DNA of 64,000 nt, taken from the NCBI GenBank assembly GCA_037043015.1, contig CM073328.1, forward strand, positions 11,691,495-11,755,494, given 5' to 3'. Positions 1 through 11,720 of the stretch are shown here, piece after piece (the stretch's first letter is position 1; every line of letters begins with the position of its first letter). A program made the position numbers and the translations under genes. A model generated the notes under the pieces. That model searched no databases, was not told the origin of the DNA, and saw only the letters and a program-made list of their open reading frames with translations. The stretch comes from Bryum argenteum. Its lineage: Eukaryota > Streptophyta > Bryopsida > Bryales > Bryaceae.

Positions 1-1198
1 CGCTAGGGAGTGCTGGACTCGCCGCTGGCATAAGGAGCCTTGTCTTCCTCAGATTGTGAATGTCAACATTGTTCTGTTCTCTCATAGGATGCCGTCACAT
101 GCAAAGAAAGGTCCACCAACTACACATATCATTCCCGAGCAGGCCGCTGCAGCTGCAATGTCTAACCTTGAGGCCGCTGGAGCTGTTCTCTAAGCTGTTC
201 CTCATACATTTGTATCGGCTTCCGGCCGACACGCTTCATGTGAGCCTCCCTCGCATCCTCCCACTCTATGACGGACCTGCTCTGCACTTGTCGGCTGCCG
301 GTCAATACTGATCTCATATGCTTTCGCTCTATCAACTCCGTCCTTCTATCTGCTGCCGGCCGATACTGATCTCATATGCTTTCCCACCAGAAACTCCGAC
401 CTCCTATCGGCTGCCGGCCGACACCACGCTCTAGCCGCTGGTTCTTATCTGACTCACCTCACTACTGCGTTTAATGTCTATAATCCGTGCATACCCGTTG
501 TATTTTTGCTACGGCATACTCATCATTATCAATATGCTACAGCTCATTCCATTACTCTTGTTTTCGGTCTTTCCTATCCATGACAGTTGATTGGAGTATA
601 TTCATCGTTTTCACGATTGTAGCGTTCATTGGTTGCTTTGTTGTACTTCCTCCTTCTCTCTAGTATATTGTTTCTCGGCTGGCGGCCGATAAGTGACTTT
701 GCATTGTATCCATGTATCCCTCTCAATCATATTGAATTGATCTGTGTATGAATGAGTGTGCAACCTTTTGGATTCCTTTTCTGAGCTAAGTTCTGAAATT
801 GTTACTACTACTTCGTCATATTCCTTGGGCTTCTATCGGCGGCCGTCCGATACAAAATTTCAGCTAATGTGGGTTGGGGACGGGAACTGTAGTCTACGGT
901 CTAAGGTTCAGGGTTTAGGGTCTAGGGTTCAGGGTCTTTAGGGTTTAGGGTTTAGGGTTTAGGATTTAGGGTTTAGGGTTTGGGGTTTAGGGTTTAGGGT
1001 TTAGGGTTTAGCGGTTTTAGTTGTATTGGCCTTCGGCCGATATAATTTAGATAGTTTTTTTTTTACATGCACTTTTCAATATATAGTGCTTGATTTTCAA
1101 TATATCTTGTTTGGTTTTCTGTTATTTATTAATCTGCCATACATTTTGATACTTATGTTTTTAGTGAAAATATCCATAAGTTCGGAATTTGTCCATAA
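1..1198. repeat. Gene-free edge with GC-rich palindromic motif repeats
   Basis: I see no convincing gene here. Short open frames are present but have no family signature. An imperfect palindrome of the form TCGGC-N5-GCCGA (typical copy TCGGCTGCCGGCCGA) recurs near positions 213, 291, 355, 410, 674, 834 and 1028, often followed by TACTGATCTCATATGCTTT. The segment is more GC-rich at these motifs than its surroundings. It may be the distal part of the LTR retrotransposon whose gag lies at 1199-2519, but no second LTR can be recognised inside the window. Confidence 0.5.
894..1013 (+). repeat. Interstitial telomeric repeat, (TTTAGGG)n
   Basis: About 16 imperfect copies of the plant telomere heptamer TTTAGGG lie in one orientation, with variants such as TTCAGGG, TCTAGGG and TTTGGGG towards the left end. 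The sequence on both sides is ordinary, so this is an interstitial tract and not a chromosome end. Telomere-strand repeats at internal sites are known from break repair and from retrotransposon-borne tracts; which applies here is not visible. Confidence 0.85.
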
Positions 1199-2519
1199 TT
1201 AGTTAAATATCCGTTTTAAGTAAATAGGAGCCTTAGACTTTTTTGATTGGACAATTAATTGAATTTCTTTCTCTTTTGAAGATTGGAATGGGTATTGGAT
1301 TCTCTTACATTTTTGGAAATGCAAAGAAGATGTTGCATACCCATCTCTGAGCTTCTTCTTTGCAATTGTTGTCTCAAATGTGGCTGGGTAGTGTGGTAAA
1401 GGCCTCAGTCCCGATTTCCTTTTTCCCAATTTCTCAATTTCCTCCTCTTCGTTATCCATGACTGCAAGGGATATGGCTTGCTCGGATTTTTTGAACAGTA
1501 GTTCGAATATGGTTATATGGCCAAGTTGACCAAACCCCAGCATCTTCCTTGCCGCTGGTATTCCAAGCGTTCGCGTTCAGCGGCTGTTTTGGCCATTGCT
1601 GTAGTTCCTCGAATTACATCCAATTCCATTGGAACTGGTCCGGAAGCCCTGGAATTTGTTGGAAACCGGCCCACCCGATCTTGTGTGGGAGCAGATGACG
1701 ACAAGGAAGGTCATCAATCTTAGCGTCGAGACCACAATCTCTCGTCAATCCTTGACGCCATTGCCATCCATTCATATAGTCGGAGTGGTTGCGTCTCGGC
1801 GGTTGCAATGGAGTCGAAGATCTCATATTTCAACCCTCCTCTAAACCGAGCCACTAAACTCGCCTCGTTCCAATCAACCTGCGCAACATGCTCATTAAAT
1901 GATGAGATGTATGAAGCTACTGCTCCGGTCTGGCGAATCCTTCCTAGTCCGTCTTCGGCATTTCTCCGGCGATCCATATCTCCATACACCGCGATCACTG
2001 CTTCCCGAAATTCATCATAATTGCTTAATAATTGATGAGGACGTTCATCATCGAGAGCTTTGAGAAGAGGCATCGCCCAATTCTGCGCTCTCCCGCTCAT
2101 ATAGGAGAGAGCAGAAGCAATCTTGTCTTCATTCGAGGCATACGAATGTGGTTTGCTATGAAAAACCAACCGAAGCTGTGCAAACTACTTGTACACCTCC
2201 CCACCCTTCTTTCCTGAAAACTTTTGTGGCGTTGCAACCTTCAATTCTCCGCGATCGTAGGCATAACTTTCTCCTCCTACGAGTGTTCGAGTGCCCATCT
2301 CGGCGGTTCTTCTTGCATCGGATGGAGAAGCGGTTATGCGTGTATCACCACTCGTTCAAAAAGTTGCTGCACTATATGTGGAATAGCCGTTTGAAGAATA
2401 GATTGAACTTGTTGTTGAATGAAGACAGTAAATTCTAAATCCAACCCTTCCATCCCCGGCCCCCGGGAACCCTCCAACCGCAACATTCCCCTCACACTCC
2501 ATATTGGTTTTGATTCCAA
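1199..2519 (-). pseudogene. Ty3/gypsy-type gag pseudogene with partial zinc knuckle
   Basis: The best-preserved part, at 2169-1720 on the minus strand, has the retrotransposon gag core: a segment with ALSYMSGRAQNWAMP, then YDEFREAVIAVYGD, then a stretch ending in a VARFRGGLKYEI block. This is the usual capsid-like order of plant Ty3/gypsy gag. A different frame then gives PMELDVIRG and ERERLEYQRQGRCWG, followed in a third frame by GFGQLGHI. Together they resemble the CCHC zinc knuckle (CxxCGxxGH) with the second cysteine lost. At least two frame changes are needed to read through, so it is a pseudogene. The upstream 2519-2334 piece probably encodes the gag N-terminus. Confidence 0.7.
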
Positions 2520-3271
2520 ACCTCACTAAATTAGTGCTGAGACTTTTGCTTGCTTGCTACGAGTGGTAGCACCAGTTGAAAATAGTTGCGGAGGAAATTT
2601 TGATGAAAGTTGAGGAACCCCATAAAAGCTCGTATCTACTGTTGTGAAATTGTACTCTCCAAGCACCTTCGCCATGCAGGCTCCCTCGTCATTCCACCTC
2701 AACAAAAGCGCAACTTTGGGTATCATGGCTTGTTCTTTATTTGTGTGTAGCACCTTGATGACCGACAGTCCATGGTGTCTCCAAATCGAAAGAAGAAGTG
2801 CTATGGCTGGAATTGCAAGTGTCACAAAATCTCATGATCAATAGGATGACCATCTCATGCCTATCAGTCCCGATTGCGGAGTGGGAACAAGCTGTAGACT
2901 CGACATTATATTAGGAACCGGTCAGGTTCATGCCGGCACTCCGCTTCTACCTTCATAGCTCATGCGTTTATCTATGTAAAGTCACAGTTCATGAATATAT
3001 GGTATCTTAAAAGATAATGCCATGTATTTACCTATGCAAGAAGTAACAATACTTTGTGATGTCAAGTCAGAAGGCGTGAATACGTAAACATTGTTACATT
3101 GATAAAATGTCGAGTGAGGGACATGCTCCCCTCACTAAGCTTATAAGCATGATAAAGATGTATCTGTTTGGAACTGACTTAACTACTCATTTGTAATAAG
3201 TACTTACTATCTCCTCTTCCCTTTCTATGGTTGTTTCTTGTAATCCAGTCCCGTTGATACGACGAAGTCGT
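1199..3271 (-). mobile_element. Decayed LTR retrotransposon (Ty3/gypsy-like), minus strand
   Basis: A gag-like reading frame (2519 down to 1199) follows a candidate 5' LTR (about 2850-3271) on the minus strand. The LTR candidate begins TGTTACGAC on the minus strand at 3271 and holds a short hairpin of the GAGGGGAGCATGTCCCTC type near 3112-3140. The right flank at 3272 (CCTCATAGATTG) is the interior of a dispersed TTAA-type element also seen at 30400, so this retrotransposon appears to have inserted into that element. No protease, reverse transcriptase or integrase is seen in the window; they are deleted or lie further left. The primer binding site is not recognisable. Confidence 0.55.
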
Positions 3272-4058
3272 AACACCTCATAGATTGCAAGATCATAGCG
3301 TATTAGTGCGCAAAAAACATCACAAAATCTCAACATTTTCAGTTTGAAGTGAAAATGCTACCAATATACTTATTGCAATGAAAAAATCACCAACTAGGAA
3401 ATTGTTTACCTTCATCTCAATAGCACCCTTGAACAAAAAAAATCGATTGAAAAAATTTCTTTGCGCAAGTAATGACTTTGCAATAGTGAAAATTGCTAAA
3501 AGTTTTACAAAGGAAATTTAGTCCAAAACTCAACCCTTTGCACACAAATCTATGCCATATCTTCGATGCATCTTTGATGTTTTTCAAGGTTTCTCCCACA
3601 TGAGCTAGACTCAATTTGGAACCCATCTCCATAAAAAGTCAAAAGTCAACATTGGATGAAGGAGATATAGCTCCTTTAAATTCATCCATTTATGAACTTT
3701 TTCTCAAGAACAAACATTGTTGCAAATCCAATACCAAAATTATTCGGATAATTAAGTCTCCCAATCAAAAGTTCTTAGCCTTCATCTTAAATCGACGACA
3801 ATATAAGAAAATTCCATGAAAACAACTTTTTGATTTCCCATAATTCGCTCACAATGGTAAAACGTGCCCCATGCTTGAAAACTTGGAAAGAAAAGTTGCC
3901 TTCACTAAAATGCATGCCATTTATTCATGCTTCATTTCATGGGTCTCCAAATTTAGTTACACAAACTAAACTTGATTTGGGACCCAACCCAAGTGGTTTT
4001 ATTCAAAAACAAGATGAAGAAGTTATAACTCTTCAAAGTTTGTTGCAGTCACCCAAAT
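3272..4058 (+). mobile_element. Truncated TTAA-family element (unit A, left edge)
   Basis: This sequence matches the interior of the complete TTAA-flanked element at 30243-31216, including CTCATAGATTG, CGTATTAGTGCGCAAAA, CCAACTAG-AA-TTGTT and a GATGAAGAAGTTATA block near the right end. The left end is cut by the LTR retrotransposon. The right end is joined at about 4058 to another element, and relative to unit B roughly 1.37 kb is missing at this junction. There is no coding capacity. Confidence 0.6.
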
Positions 4059-4418
4059 TAATCAATCAAAAGAGTAAAACCTTGAAAATCAACATAAACA
4101 TAAGCAATTGGAAATTGATATGATTGGCAATAATCACATATTATTTGATAAAATGGAGAGGCCACGAGTAAACTACAAGGAACCATATTACTTTCCCAAA
4201 TAGCAAGTGTTCTTACACTAAGAAAACCTTAACCGCTTATAGTTGAAGGCTCATTGTGAACAATCTATGAATCCAAAGAAGGTCTTGTAAATTGAATGTG
4301 ATTCCCAACACACCAAAGTTCAGGAATGTTAACAAAAATTCCAAAGAAAATCTTCATTTCCTCAAAACTCCAGCTCGACCATAAAATGGTTGATTGGGCT
4401 CTTAGAGGTTGAGATTTC
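4059..4418 (+). mobile_element. Remnant of a second TTAA-family element
   Basis: This segment is homologous to the right two thirds of the element at 37884-38423 in unit B. The matching right terminus in unit A reads GGGCTCTTAGAGGTTGA, with the TTAA target mutated. Its left end was removed by the deletion that fused it to the element at 3272-4058. From 4419 to 5166 I see no gene; the sequence matches unit B and forms the region downstream of GTF2H2-A. Confidence 0.45.
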
Positions 4419-5166
4419 AACACCAAAACGGTGCAAGATATGGGTGAATATTGATGTGCTCCATTTAACACTTGGATATGATTCTCACTATGAAGTATTT
4501 ACAATTTCAGTCTGTAGTTTTCACTGTAATTTAATCATTACTAAGTTTCAGGGGAACTGGCGAACTTTGTAAGAAGAAAATAATTCGGCTTCCAAAAAAT
4601 CTTTCACCAATTCTGTTACCTCACAGACCACTACCACACAAACCACCATAAATGTCAATAAAAAGTTAAACCAACCCACGGGATAAGAGTCACAATTGAG
4701 TGGTGTTTACCTGCCGGTACGAAGGAAAAGGAAATTCACTTTGTCAGGAAGCCGATCAAGTTCTGAAATTTCCCAATTTGTAATGAAGATAATAATGGAG
4801 GTAAATTTCATGGATGTGGAAAGTAAGTGAAATGACAGTCATAGTAGAGTGATTCATGATTTTTGGATTCTTCTATAATCTGCTATGAAATTTTTGAAGG
4901 CAGTTTCATAGGTGATTCTAAAATGTTGCCCTAATTCTGCACCCTATGTTGTTTGCTGTGAGTACATGCTACTGTTGAGTGAAGAAGCTATTGTGTACCT
5001 CTGGGTCAAGAAGCCTAGTGCTCCATTATTGGTACAGCTCTGTAACTATGACCTGTCATACATGGCTACTAAGAAAGCAACCACCATGCAACTTCCAAAT
5101 CATTCATGCTCCTTAAAAAAAATTGAATGATACGGAAGAGAAGAGAGGAAATGGGAATGTATTCGG

Positions 5167-7674
5167 TTATTGAGAATGTTGTGAAGTACTTTCACAACCA
5201 GGACAATTATGAAGACTCTCGTGAATGTAATTGTCACAATCGAAACAAAAATGCTGTTTACAACGTGGGCACTCTAGTCGCACTCCTTTCACCTTGCCTC
5301 CTGCAAATCCCAACATCATCAACAAACAAGATCGGTGAACCCAACATTGGCAAATGATTTTTAAACTAACACAAGCAATGCACTTCATGACCAAAAAAAG
5401 AAAAGAAAAGAGAGCATCAGAAATGACCATGAGAGAGCATGCTTCAGAGAATTTCGATGGTGGTGAAATGTTTTTAAAGCAACACAAGCAATGCTCATTT
5501 TGACAAGAAAAAACGCAAATTAAGGTTGCCATAAAATGGTTAGAGAAGCATCTTTGTATGTTAGTGAGAATTACTCGTTTGTGGAAAAATACTTCTGAAG
5601 CAACACAGCAATACTCTTCTAAGAAAACAGTACAGTTACCATCAGAAGCATGCTCAAGAATATTTTGAGGATTATGATGTTAGTGAACAATACTTGTCTG
5701 CTGGCAAAGGGACAAAGGAATGCTCTTCATGACAAAATAAACGACTTCACATGCATCATGAAAGATCAGCAAAAGAAGACTCTGATGTTAGTGAACAATA
5801 CTGCGGGCAAAGGAACGACTCCGACATACATCAGAAAGGGTTAGAGACAAAGGGTACCTGGGGTAGGAAGCTCCTGTAAGCAGCCATAGCAACACTCAGC
5901 GAGTCCTTCTTTGCCATTAGCAACATTCCCCAGGTTGGTAATCTCCTCAAACGGGGGAACAGGGAAGAGATGGTGATAAGAGCGAGCCAAGTGAGGAGAC
6001 GAGACGAGAGTCAAGCCACAGATGTGGCATTGCGTGGGAAGCTCGCACACTCTGGCCTTGCAACGGGGACAAGTGTAGCCACCGCCGATTTTCACTTCTC
6101 GGTGGCACGCGCAGAGCGCTACTGCGTCCTCTGCTCCCCTTTGCGGAAACCCCATGCGTACTAAACTCGCTACTGACATCTCTGCTTGTGTGGGTGGAGG
6201 TGGTGCGTGCTCCATTATCAACTCCTTCAAATGCCCCTGTTGCACAGCTTCAAATGTAAATACTACTAACCAAGCACCTGACTGAATGAATTGTAAAGGT
6301 ATGTTATAGGAGTAGAGGGGCATACCTCATTTGTGGCGACAGAGTAAGTACCACCAGTGTTGTCACACAACATTTTGCAGACGAAAATCTCAGCCGACAA
6401 CCCCACAACAGAGCAGCGAATGTTGGCGTCTTTGCAAAGCTGCACAGCTTCCAGGATATCACCAGGGTCGATGGTGCTCAGAGCCGAGAACACGAGCACG
6501 ACCTCCCGATGGCCGTAGCTCGGGATCTGTGTCAAGTAGCCCCGAGCAAGATCCAGCGCGTTCTGGATGGACGCGTCCCCGGCACACTCCATGTTACTTC
6601 GGAGAGCCTTGATGTGCGTCTCGGGACTGCCGCTCAAATCTGTCAATCTGTGGGCTATCCCGTTGCGGAGGAGAATGATGCCGAGGTGACTTAAGGGGTT
6701 TTGGTCGAAAAACTCCCGGATGAAGGCTTCTACGCAGTCTGCTACTATGCCCATCCTACTTGGCCGCAAATCCATCTCTGCCGCTGCCTGCACACTCCAT
6801 TCCATAGCATCAATCCGAATTCTTGCCGAATCCGACTTTGCTACCCCAAACTAGTTCCTATTTTGTATGGTGCATTACGTGCTTTTATGGCATATAGTAT
6901 CGAATTAGGTAGAGTGCTCTTAAATGGAGCAACTCAGAAGTCCAATTTTTCATGTTCTCACAGCAAACATTACAATGCGCTATTTCTGGATATCATACTA
7001 GAATCACCTCTAAGTCCAGCTTCATAGCAAGTTGTAAAAGAGTGCAATTCCACTGGCTCTATCCCTCCACTTTCTTTGCCCACACTGTTACAGTATGCTA
7101 TGCTGAAGAATTTAAGCATGTTATCTTACAAATGAAAGATTGCCCAGATTGCTCGTTGTAAGGGTATAGGGCAGGGTTCACTACAGAATTCCCATGCTGA
7201 AATTTGAGCCATTAGAGCCATATTAAGCAGGTTATCTTACAGAAGAAAACCATCATGCTGAACTTAAAGCCATTATTGAGCAGGTTATGTAACAGAAGAA
7301 ATGATTGCCCAGATTGCTCATGTGAAGGGGGTTTAGTGTGCAGGGGTTTAGGGTGCAGGGGTTTAGGGTGCAGGGGGTTTGGGTTCAGGAGGTTTAGTGC
7401 ATACTCTCGAAAAATCGAGCAATAGGTAGACGTAGCGGATGATGCCGCGCTGAATGTGAGGGCCAGCCATGGCCGCCATGCGCTTACGGTGTTGTCGTTG
7501 CTGATCGGCAACGTCCAGAGGGCGCAGCATTCCGGATTCATCCTCCTGAAGCTCCTCCCAGGAGCGCTCGTCCGCGTAGTGGCGCTCGAATGCTCCCCTG
7601 TCCGCCATCGCCTCGTCCTCCTCTGCCCCATCGTCCTCCATGTCCAACCGGAGCGGCACCTCCGTGTCCATCAT
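5167..7674 (-). CDS. GTF2H2: TFIIH core subunit p44 (GTF2H2/SSL1), copy A, intact
   Basis: This is subunit p44 of the general transcription and DNA-repair factor TFIIH, which binds and stimulates the XPD helicase in the nucleus. There are four exons on the minus strand: 7674-7405, 6787-6326, 6236-5858 and 5300-5167. All introns have GT-AG borders (617, 89 and 557 bp), and the frame is kept throughout, giving 414 aa against about 420 in the family. The N-terminus has the ADERSWEELQEDESG motif. An Ssl1-like von Willebrand A domain spans about residues 78-245 (LLLDFSR joins AAAEMD exactly across intron 1). A central zinc finger (C300, C303, C308, C314, C317) precedes SSPHLARSYHHLFP. The C-terminal C4C4 RING-like finger uses C360/C363, C381/C384, C389/C392 and C403/C406. 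It ends at TAA. The start is the first of two ATGs behind a purine-rich leader. A near-identical copy lies in unit B. Confidence 0.95.
7325..7395. repeat. 15-16-bp minisatellite in GTF2H2-A intron 1
   Basis: About five copies of a unit like GGTTTAGGGTGCAGGG sit just inside intron 1, next to the exon 1 donor site. The unit resembles a telomere heptamer extended by GTGCAGGG. Unit B has only about three copies at 40930-40974, so the array has changed length since the duplication. Confidence 0.75.
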
Positions 7675-7734
7675 GCCTCCCTATTCAGCTTTCTCTCTCC
7701 TTTCTTCCTTCCTTCCTTTCCTGCACCCATGCGC

Positions 7735-8490
7735 CCTGAAACATATGAAAATGGAGCTTGCAGCATTCAAGCAACCTTACGAGAGAGCGATACACCATTT
7801 TCAAAAACTGAAAAGTTCTCAAATCCTTATTGAAGCTTCGATTCATTTAGCCAAACTTGCAACCACCCACACTTGCAACCCTGAATCAAACAGACAGGAG
7901 CTTCTGTCGACCGGTAGCATCTAGCAACCGTGAGTTATCACAGAGCGTTACACCATTTTCAGAAACTGAACAAGCCTCACATGCTTGTCGGAGCTTTGAT
8001 TCAACTAGCAACAGTTGCAACCCTGACTCAGACAGACAGACATGCACATGAAATGGAGCTTCTATCGACAGGTAGCATTCTAGCAACCTTGAGTTATTAC
8101 AGAGGGTTACACCACAATGCCATTTTCAAAATCTGCACACTCTTCATATCCTCATTGAAAATTCAATTCATTAAAGCCACACTTGCAACCATGAACCGGA
8201 CAGACACGCGCAAATGGAGCTTCTACCGACAGGCAGCATTCTAGCGACCTTGTGAGAGAGCGCTACGCAACACTGCCCAATATCAAAAAATGAACAGTTC
8301 TCAGATGCTTGTTGAAAGTTTCGATTGATTCAGCCACCCTTGCAACCCTGATTCAGACAGACAGACAGACATGCGCCCTGAAACATATGGAATGGAGCTT
8401 CTATCAATCAACAGGCAGCATTCTGCAACCTAGCGTGACACCATTTTCAAAAACTGGAGAGTTGTTATATGCTTGTTGAAGCTTCGATGC
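7735..8490. repeat. ~160-bp tandem repeat upstream of GTF2H2-A (about 5 copies)
   Basis: Each unit carries GCAACCTTGAGTTA..CAGAG, then TTACACCATTTTCA, then CTGAA.AGTTCTCA, ATGCTTGTTGAAGCTTCGATTCA, TTGCAACCCTGA and a CAGACAGACA tract, ending in GGAGCTTCTATCGACAGG. Unit starts recur near 7771, 7923, 8083, 8244 and 8425. The array lies between the GTF2H2 start codon and its likely distal leader, so it may be inside a 5' UTR intron. The short open frames in it are repeat artefacts. Confidence 0.8.
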
Positions 8491-8559
8491 AATGAGCAGG
8501 CATAGATTCATGAAGTGTGATACCGATCAATCTCAGAATTGAATGATACAGCGCAAGAT

Positions 8560-8830
8560 GCAATCAGATCGATTAGGTTAAAGTGATGGAGCTGTACCCT
8601 CGAATTCTCAGAATTGGGAATGTAATACTGAAGAGTTCATGACGATCGTGCACCTTGAATAGCCCCCAGAAAGTCAAGATTCAGCGAGACCCACCCTCCG
8701 AATAAGCAGCTGTTGCCTTTAATGATGAGATAACAAGCTCGTGTCGAAGGAAGGAAGGAAGGAAGCAGGTGCTTGCTCGATTGCGATCGAATTTCCGATG
8801 CGAGAAGCCTTAAACCCTAATCCTCCTGCC
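8560..8830 (-). promoter_or_regulatory. Probable distal leader/promoter of GTF2H2-A with telo-box
   Basis: This block is strongly conserved in unit B (about 42600-42885) although nothing is encoded in it. It contains AAACCCTAA at 8812-8820, the plant telo-box common near transcription starts of housekeeping and translation genes, and a (GGAA)n tract at 8747-8764. Its position about 1.1 kb upstream of the minus-strand start codon suggests a first non-coding exon. No transcript evidence is available, so the exact start and splice sites are not assigned. Confidence 0.4.
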
Positions 8831-9059
8831 AAAGAAAAGTAACGGGAAAAAGTAACGAAATGAAAAGGGACTAAAAGTAACGAGAAAAAGTAACGAACTG
8901 AAAAGTAACTACACTGGGGTTTAAGGTGGACTACTCAATAATGGCGCAAAAAGTTTAGGAAATCTGTAATGGAGTTACCAATATGAGTATTTTTTGTGCA
9001 TTTGGAAAGTAATTGAAACGGGATCATCAATTCAAGAGATTACAAATATTTGTAATGAC

Positions 9060-9215
9060 TTTTTGAAACTAGACTTATAGGGTTTCCCAAAATGGTGCCC
9101 TAAAACGGCACCCAAAAATCTCGACACATGTTATTTGAAGAATCAAAATCAAGAACTATTTTCTACCTCTAGGATAAAATGAATAGTAAACCAATATTGG
9201 TAGAGAGTCGTACAA
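9060..9215 (+). repeat. Dispersed repeat family 2, first copy in unit A
   Basis: The sequence TAGGGTTTCCCAAAATGGTGCCCTAAAACGGCACCC, then AGAATCAAAATCA-AGCTATTT and TACCTCTAGGATAAAA-G-ATAGTAAACCAAT, recurs at 11340-11520 and, inverted, at 11083-11110. Unit B has the same set. No ends, target duplications or coding region could be defined. It is probably an old transposable element family. Confidence 0.5.
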
Positions 9216-9336
9216 ATAATGGCTCTTCGCGCTTAGACATGTTCATACATTGTTAATTGTTGTATTTTGTGATAAATTGATCTTGTTCTTGATTCTTGTG
9301 CGTGAGCCTTGGTTATATTTGACTTGATTGATGGTA

Positions 9337-9339
<3 letters not shown>

Positions 9340-9378
<39 letters not shown>
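9340..9378 (+). repeat. Poly(A) tract
   Basis: The tract runs AAAAAAATTTAAAA and then an uninterrupted run of more than 30 A. Unit B has only nine A followed by TTAATTAATT at the same place, so the tract expanded in unit A or contracted in unit B. Confidence 0.9.
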
Positions 9379-9381
<3 letters not shown>

Positions 9382-9779
9382 TTGTGAAAATTGTATAATA
9401 TTTTAACGAGCAGAATGTGGCGTTTGAATGCAAACCAATTCTAACAAATTTGAGTTTCATAATATACAATTTTGTAACTGAAAATCGTAATTGTGTACCA
9501 AGAAACTGAGCACTTGACCATAGTAAGAGTTATTAACCTTCTTGTTATGGTAACCATAAAGACCGAATGTAGAACTGTGAGCAAATTTGTAAGGAATATT
9601 GGTATTTTGTGCCCACATAAATTTTTTTGTGTGTTTCCTGTTCTTTAAATCTGTTCATTTCCCGTGAAATTCCGCTAACTACTCATGAAATTTTGCTCAC
9701 CACTCGCACCATGAGCACATTAAGGAACATGTAAGGTCTCGCTCGTCCTTATGACGTAGTTTTCTACTTGATGCTCTTT

Positions 9780-10230
9780 AAAAATTATTCCATGTTTTTT
9801 GTTCCCGATTCCATATCTTCCTTTATCTTATTCTTGATGCTCCATATCTTCCTTCATCTTATTCTTGAATCTCCATCTGCCATTTTCTAATTCCCGGTTC
9901 TCCATCCTCTGTTCCCTAATCCCTGATTCCATATCTTCCATTCTCTCGTTTTTTGTTCTCCATATTCTGTTCTTTTGTTGCTAGTTCCTCATTCTCCGAT
10001 CCCTCGTTCCCTATTCACTATCCTATGTTTCCTTGTTCTTGATTCTCAATCATTTGTAACTTTGTACCCTTGTTTCTAATTCCTCGTCTCCAAACTCCCA
10101 ACTCCAGTTTTCGATTCCCATTTTTCGTATCAAGTTCTCATCATTCGTTCTTCTCCTCCTATTTTCTCGTTCCCTCATTTTCCACTCATATTTCCATATT
10201 CTTTGTTTCCATTCCCTTCTTCTCCGCTTC
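9780..10230 (+). repeat. Pyrimidine-rich degenerate short repeat
   Basis: About 450 bp are built from variants of TTCCC/TTCTC with GATTC, GTTCC and CCATATCTTCC, at roughly 10-20-bp spacing (for example CCATATCTTCC, CCTATTCACTATCCTATG). The composition is strongly strand-biased towards C and T. Unit B has the same block at 43740-44190 with internal length changes. It encodes nothing recognisable. Confidence 0.65.
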
Positions 10231-11082
10231 CATCATCGCATAAGCAAGAGTCGCTTGGAGAAATTACTTGGACCCTAGCTGCTGTTAATCAAACCGCGGA
10301 AAGATAAAAACATTCACAAGTATAGATTGAAATCCACTGGTTGCGGTAAAGGTGCAAGGTTGTAGCTTCTCAATGAGGAAGTTGCTAACTACCCCTTACT
10401 CTACACAGCGGTTTATCACTTGAGGAAAATAAGCACACAAATTGCAAAGCTTTATTTACATATGACTCCAAATTGCCTTTTTAAAACATTACCAACATAT
10501 AAAAAGAAATACCTCTTAAAACATCACCCCCTCTCTCTATCTCAATACCCCTCTTTGAACTCTCAATTGTACGTGTTGGCGGCGTTGCTAGGCTCATACA
10601 CAAAAAATTTAGTACTTTTGGAGCCATAATAATACTGTGAAATTCAATATCTTGGGATTTAAAAGTCCCATTTGCAATCCGATCGTTTTCCACAACTCTA
10701 CAAAAAAAAACCCTTCAAACGACACCTCATGTGCCCAATCTGACCACTGGTGCCCAAAATCACAATGTCACGTCTAAACAAAAAAAATAAAAAAATTTAA
10801 AAAAAATAAAAAAGTAAGAATATTACTTACCTTAAATAATAAATGGACCTATTGCGGGTTTTGAAGAGGAAAGGTACCCTTTCTTATATCCTCCCAAACA
10901 ACCACTTTACGTTGACAAAGACTACCAGTTCACTCTTTCTTATCTGCCTATTTAAAAAAAGTCCTTTATGTTTGCCAAAAGTGCTTATCCCCAACCTTTC
11001 ACCTCATTCTTATCACCTCTCCACTATCACTCATTTTATTATTTATGTAACTATAAAACTATTTACTACGCAACATTATAGG
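10231..11082. other. No recognisable gene
   Basis: This is AT-rich sequence that matches unit B (about 44190-45024) with small indels. Short open frames are not conserved between the two units. Confidence 0.5.
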
Positions 11083-11720
11083 GTGTCACTTTAGAGCACC
11101 ATTTTGGAAGCATCTATACTTCCAATTTCAAAAATTCATAACTCATTGTAGACGACTCTATTAATAATGATTCCACTTGCTCTAGCTTTCTACTAATTTT
11201 CCCCACGCACAAAGATTGCTTGCAGTGCCAACATCCCTAGAGATTTTCTCGGCTGAAAATTGCGCCATTATTGGCCACCTTACTATAAGTGGAAGACTTG
11301 ATCAAGAAGAATCATGAGTTTGGAGTTTTATACAATTTGTAATGAGTTTTTTATACTAGAATTCTAGGGTTTCCAAAACAGTGCCCTTAACAGACATCCT
11401 AAAATATTTACATTCGTTGTATGGAGAATCAAACTTCAGAGCTATTTGTGTACCTCTAGGTTAAAAGGTATAGTAAACCAATGGCTAATGAGTCACTATG
11501 GATAATGGCTCAATAATGGCTCACTAGGCTTTTTACTTACAGCTACATAATATAGTATGCAATTTTAGGGCAACATGTTACAAGAGCCTACAAGTCTAAA
11601 TTCAAAAATATATTTAAACTTGTAGGAGAGTCCAATATTGATGATTCCACTTGATCTAGTTTTTCATTTACTTTGCGCTGCAAAAAAATCACTTAATATC
11701 GGTTGCCTTGATAGTTGAGT
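11083..11720. repeat. Dispersed repeat family 2, inverted and direct copies
   Basis: A copy in the opposite orientation starts at 11083 (AGAGCACCATTTTGGAAG), and a direct copy runs from about 11335 (TAGGGTTTCCAAAACAGTGCCC). A sub-module GATTCCACTTG-TCTAG-TTT occurs twice, at about 11170 and 11640. The ensemble is present in unit B at 45025-45660 and therefore predates the segmental duplication. Confidence 0.5.

Noticed and set aside
894-1013. Chromosome end
   Set aside because: The telomeric tract is short, degenerate and flanked by normal sequence on both sides.
1517-1844. Plus-strand ORFs over the gag region
   Set aside because: Shadows of the minus-strand gag pseudogene, which carries the recognisable motifs.
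5841-6323. Separate small zinc-finger protein
   Set aside because: It is exon 3 of GTF2H2-A; splice sites and phase join it to the neighbouring exons.
7735-8490. CRISPR-like array
   Set aside because: Units are ~160 bp, degenerate and lack short identical repeats with unique spacers; the genome is a plant.
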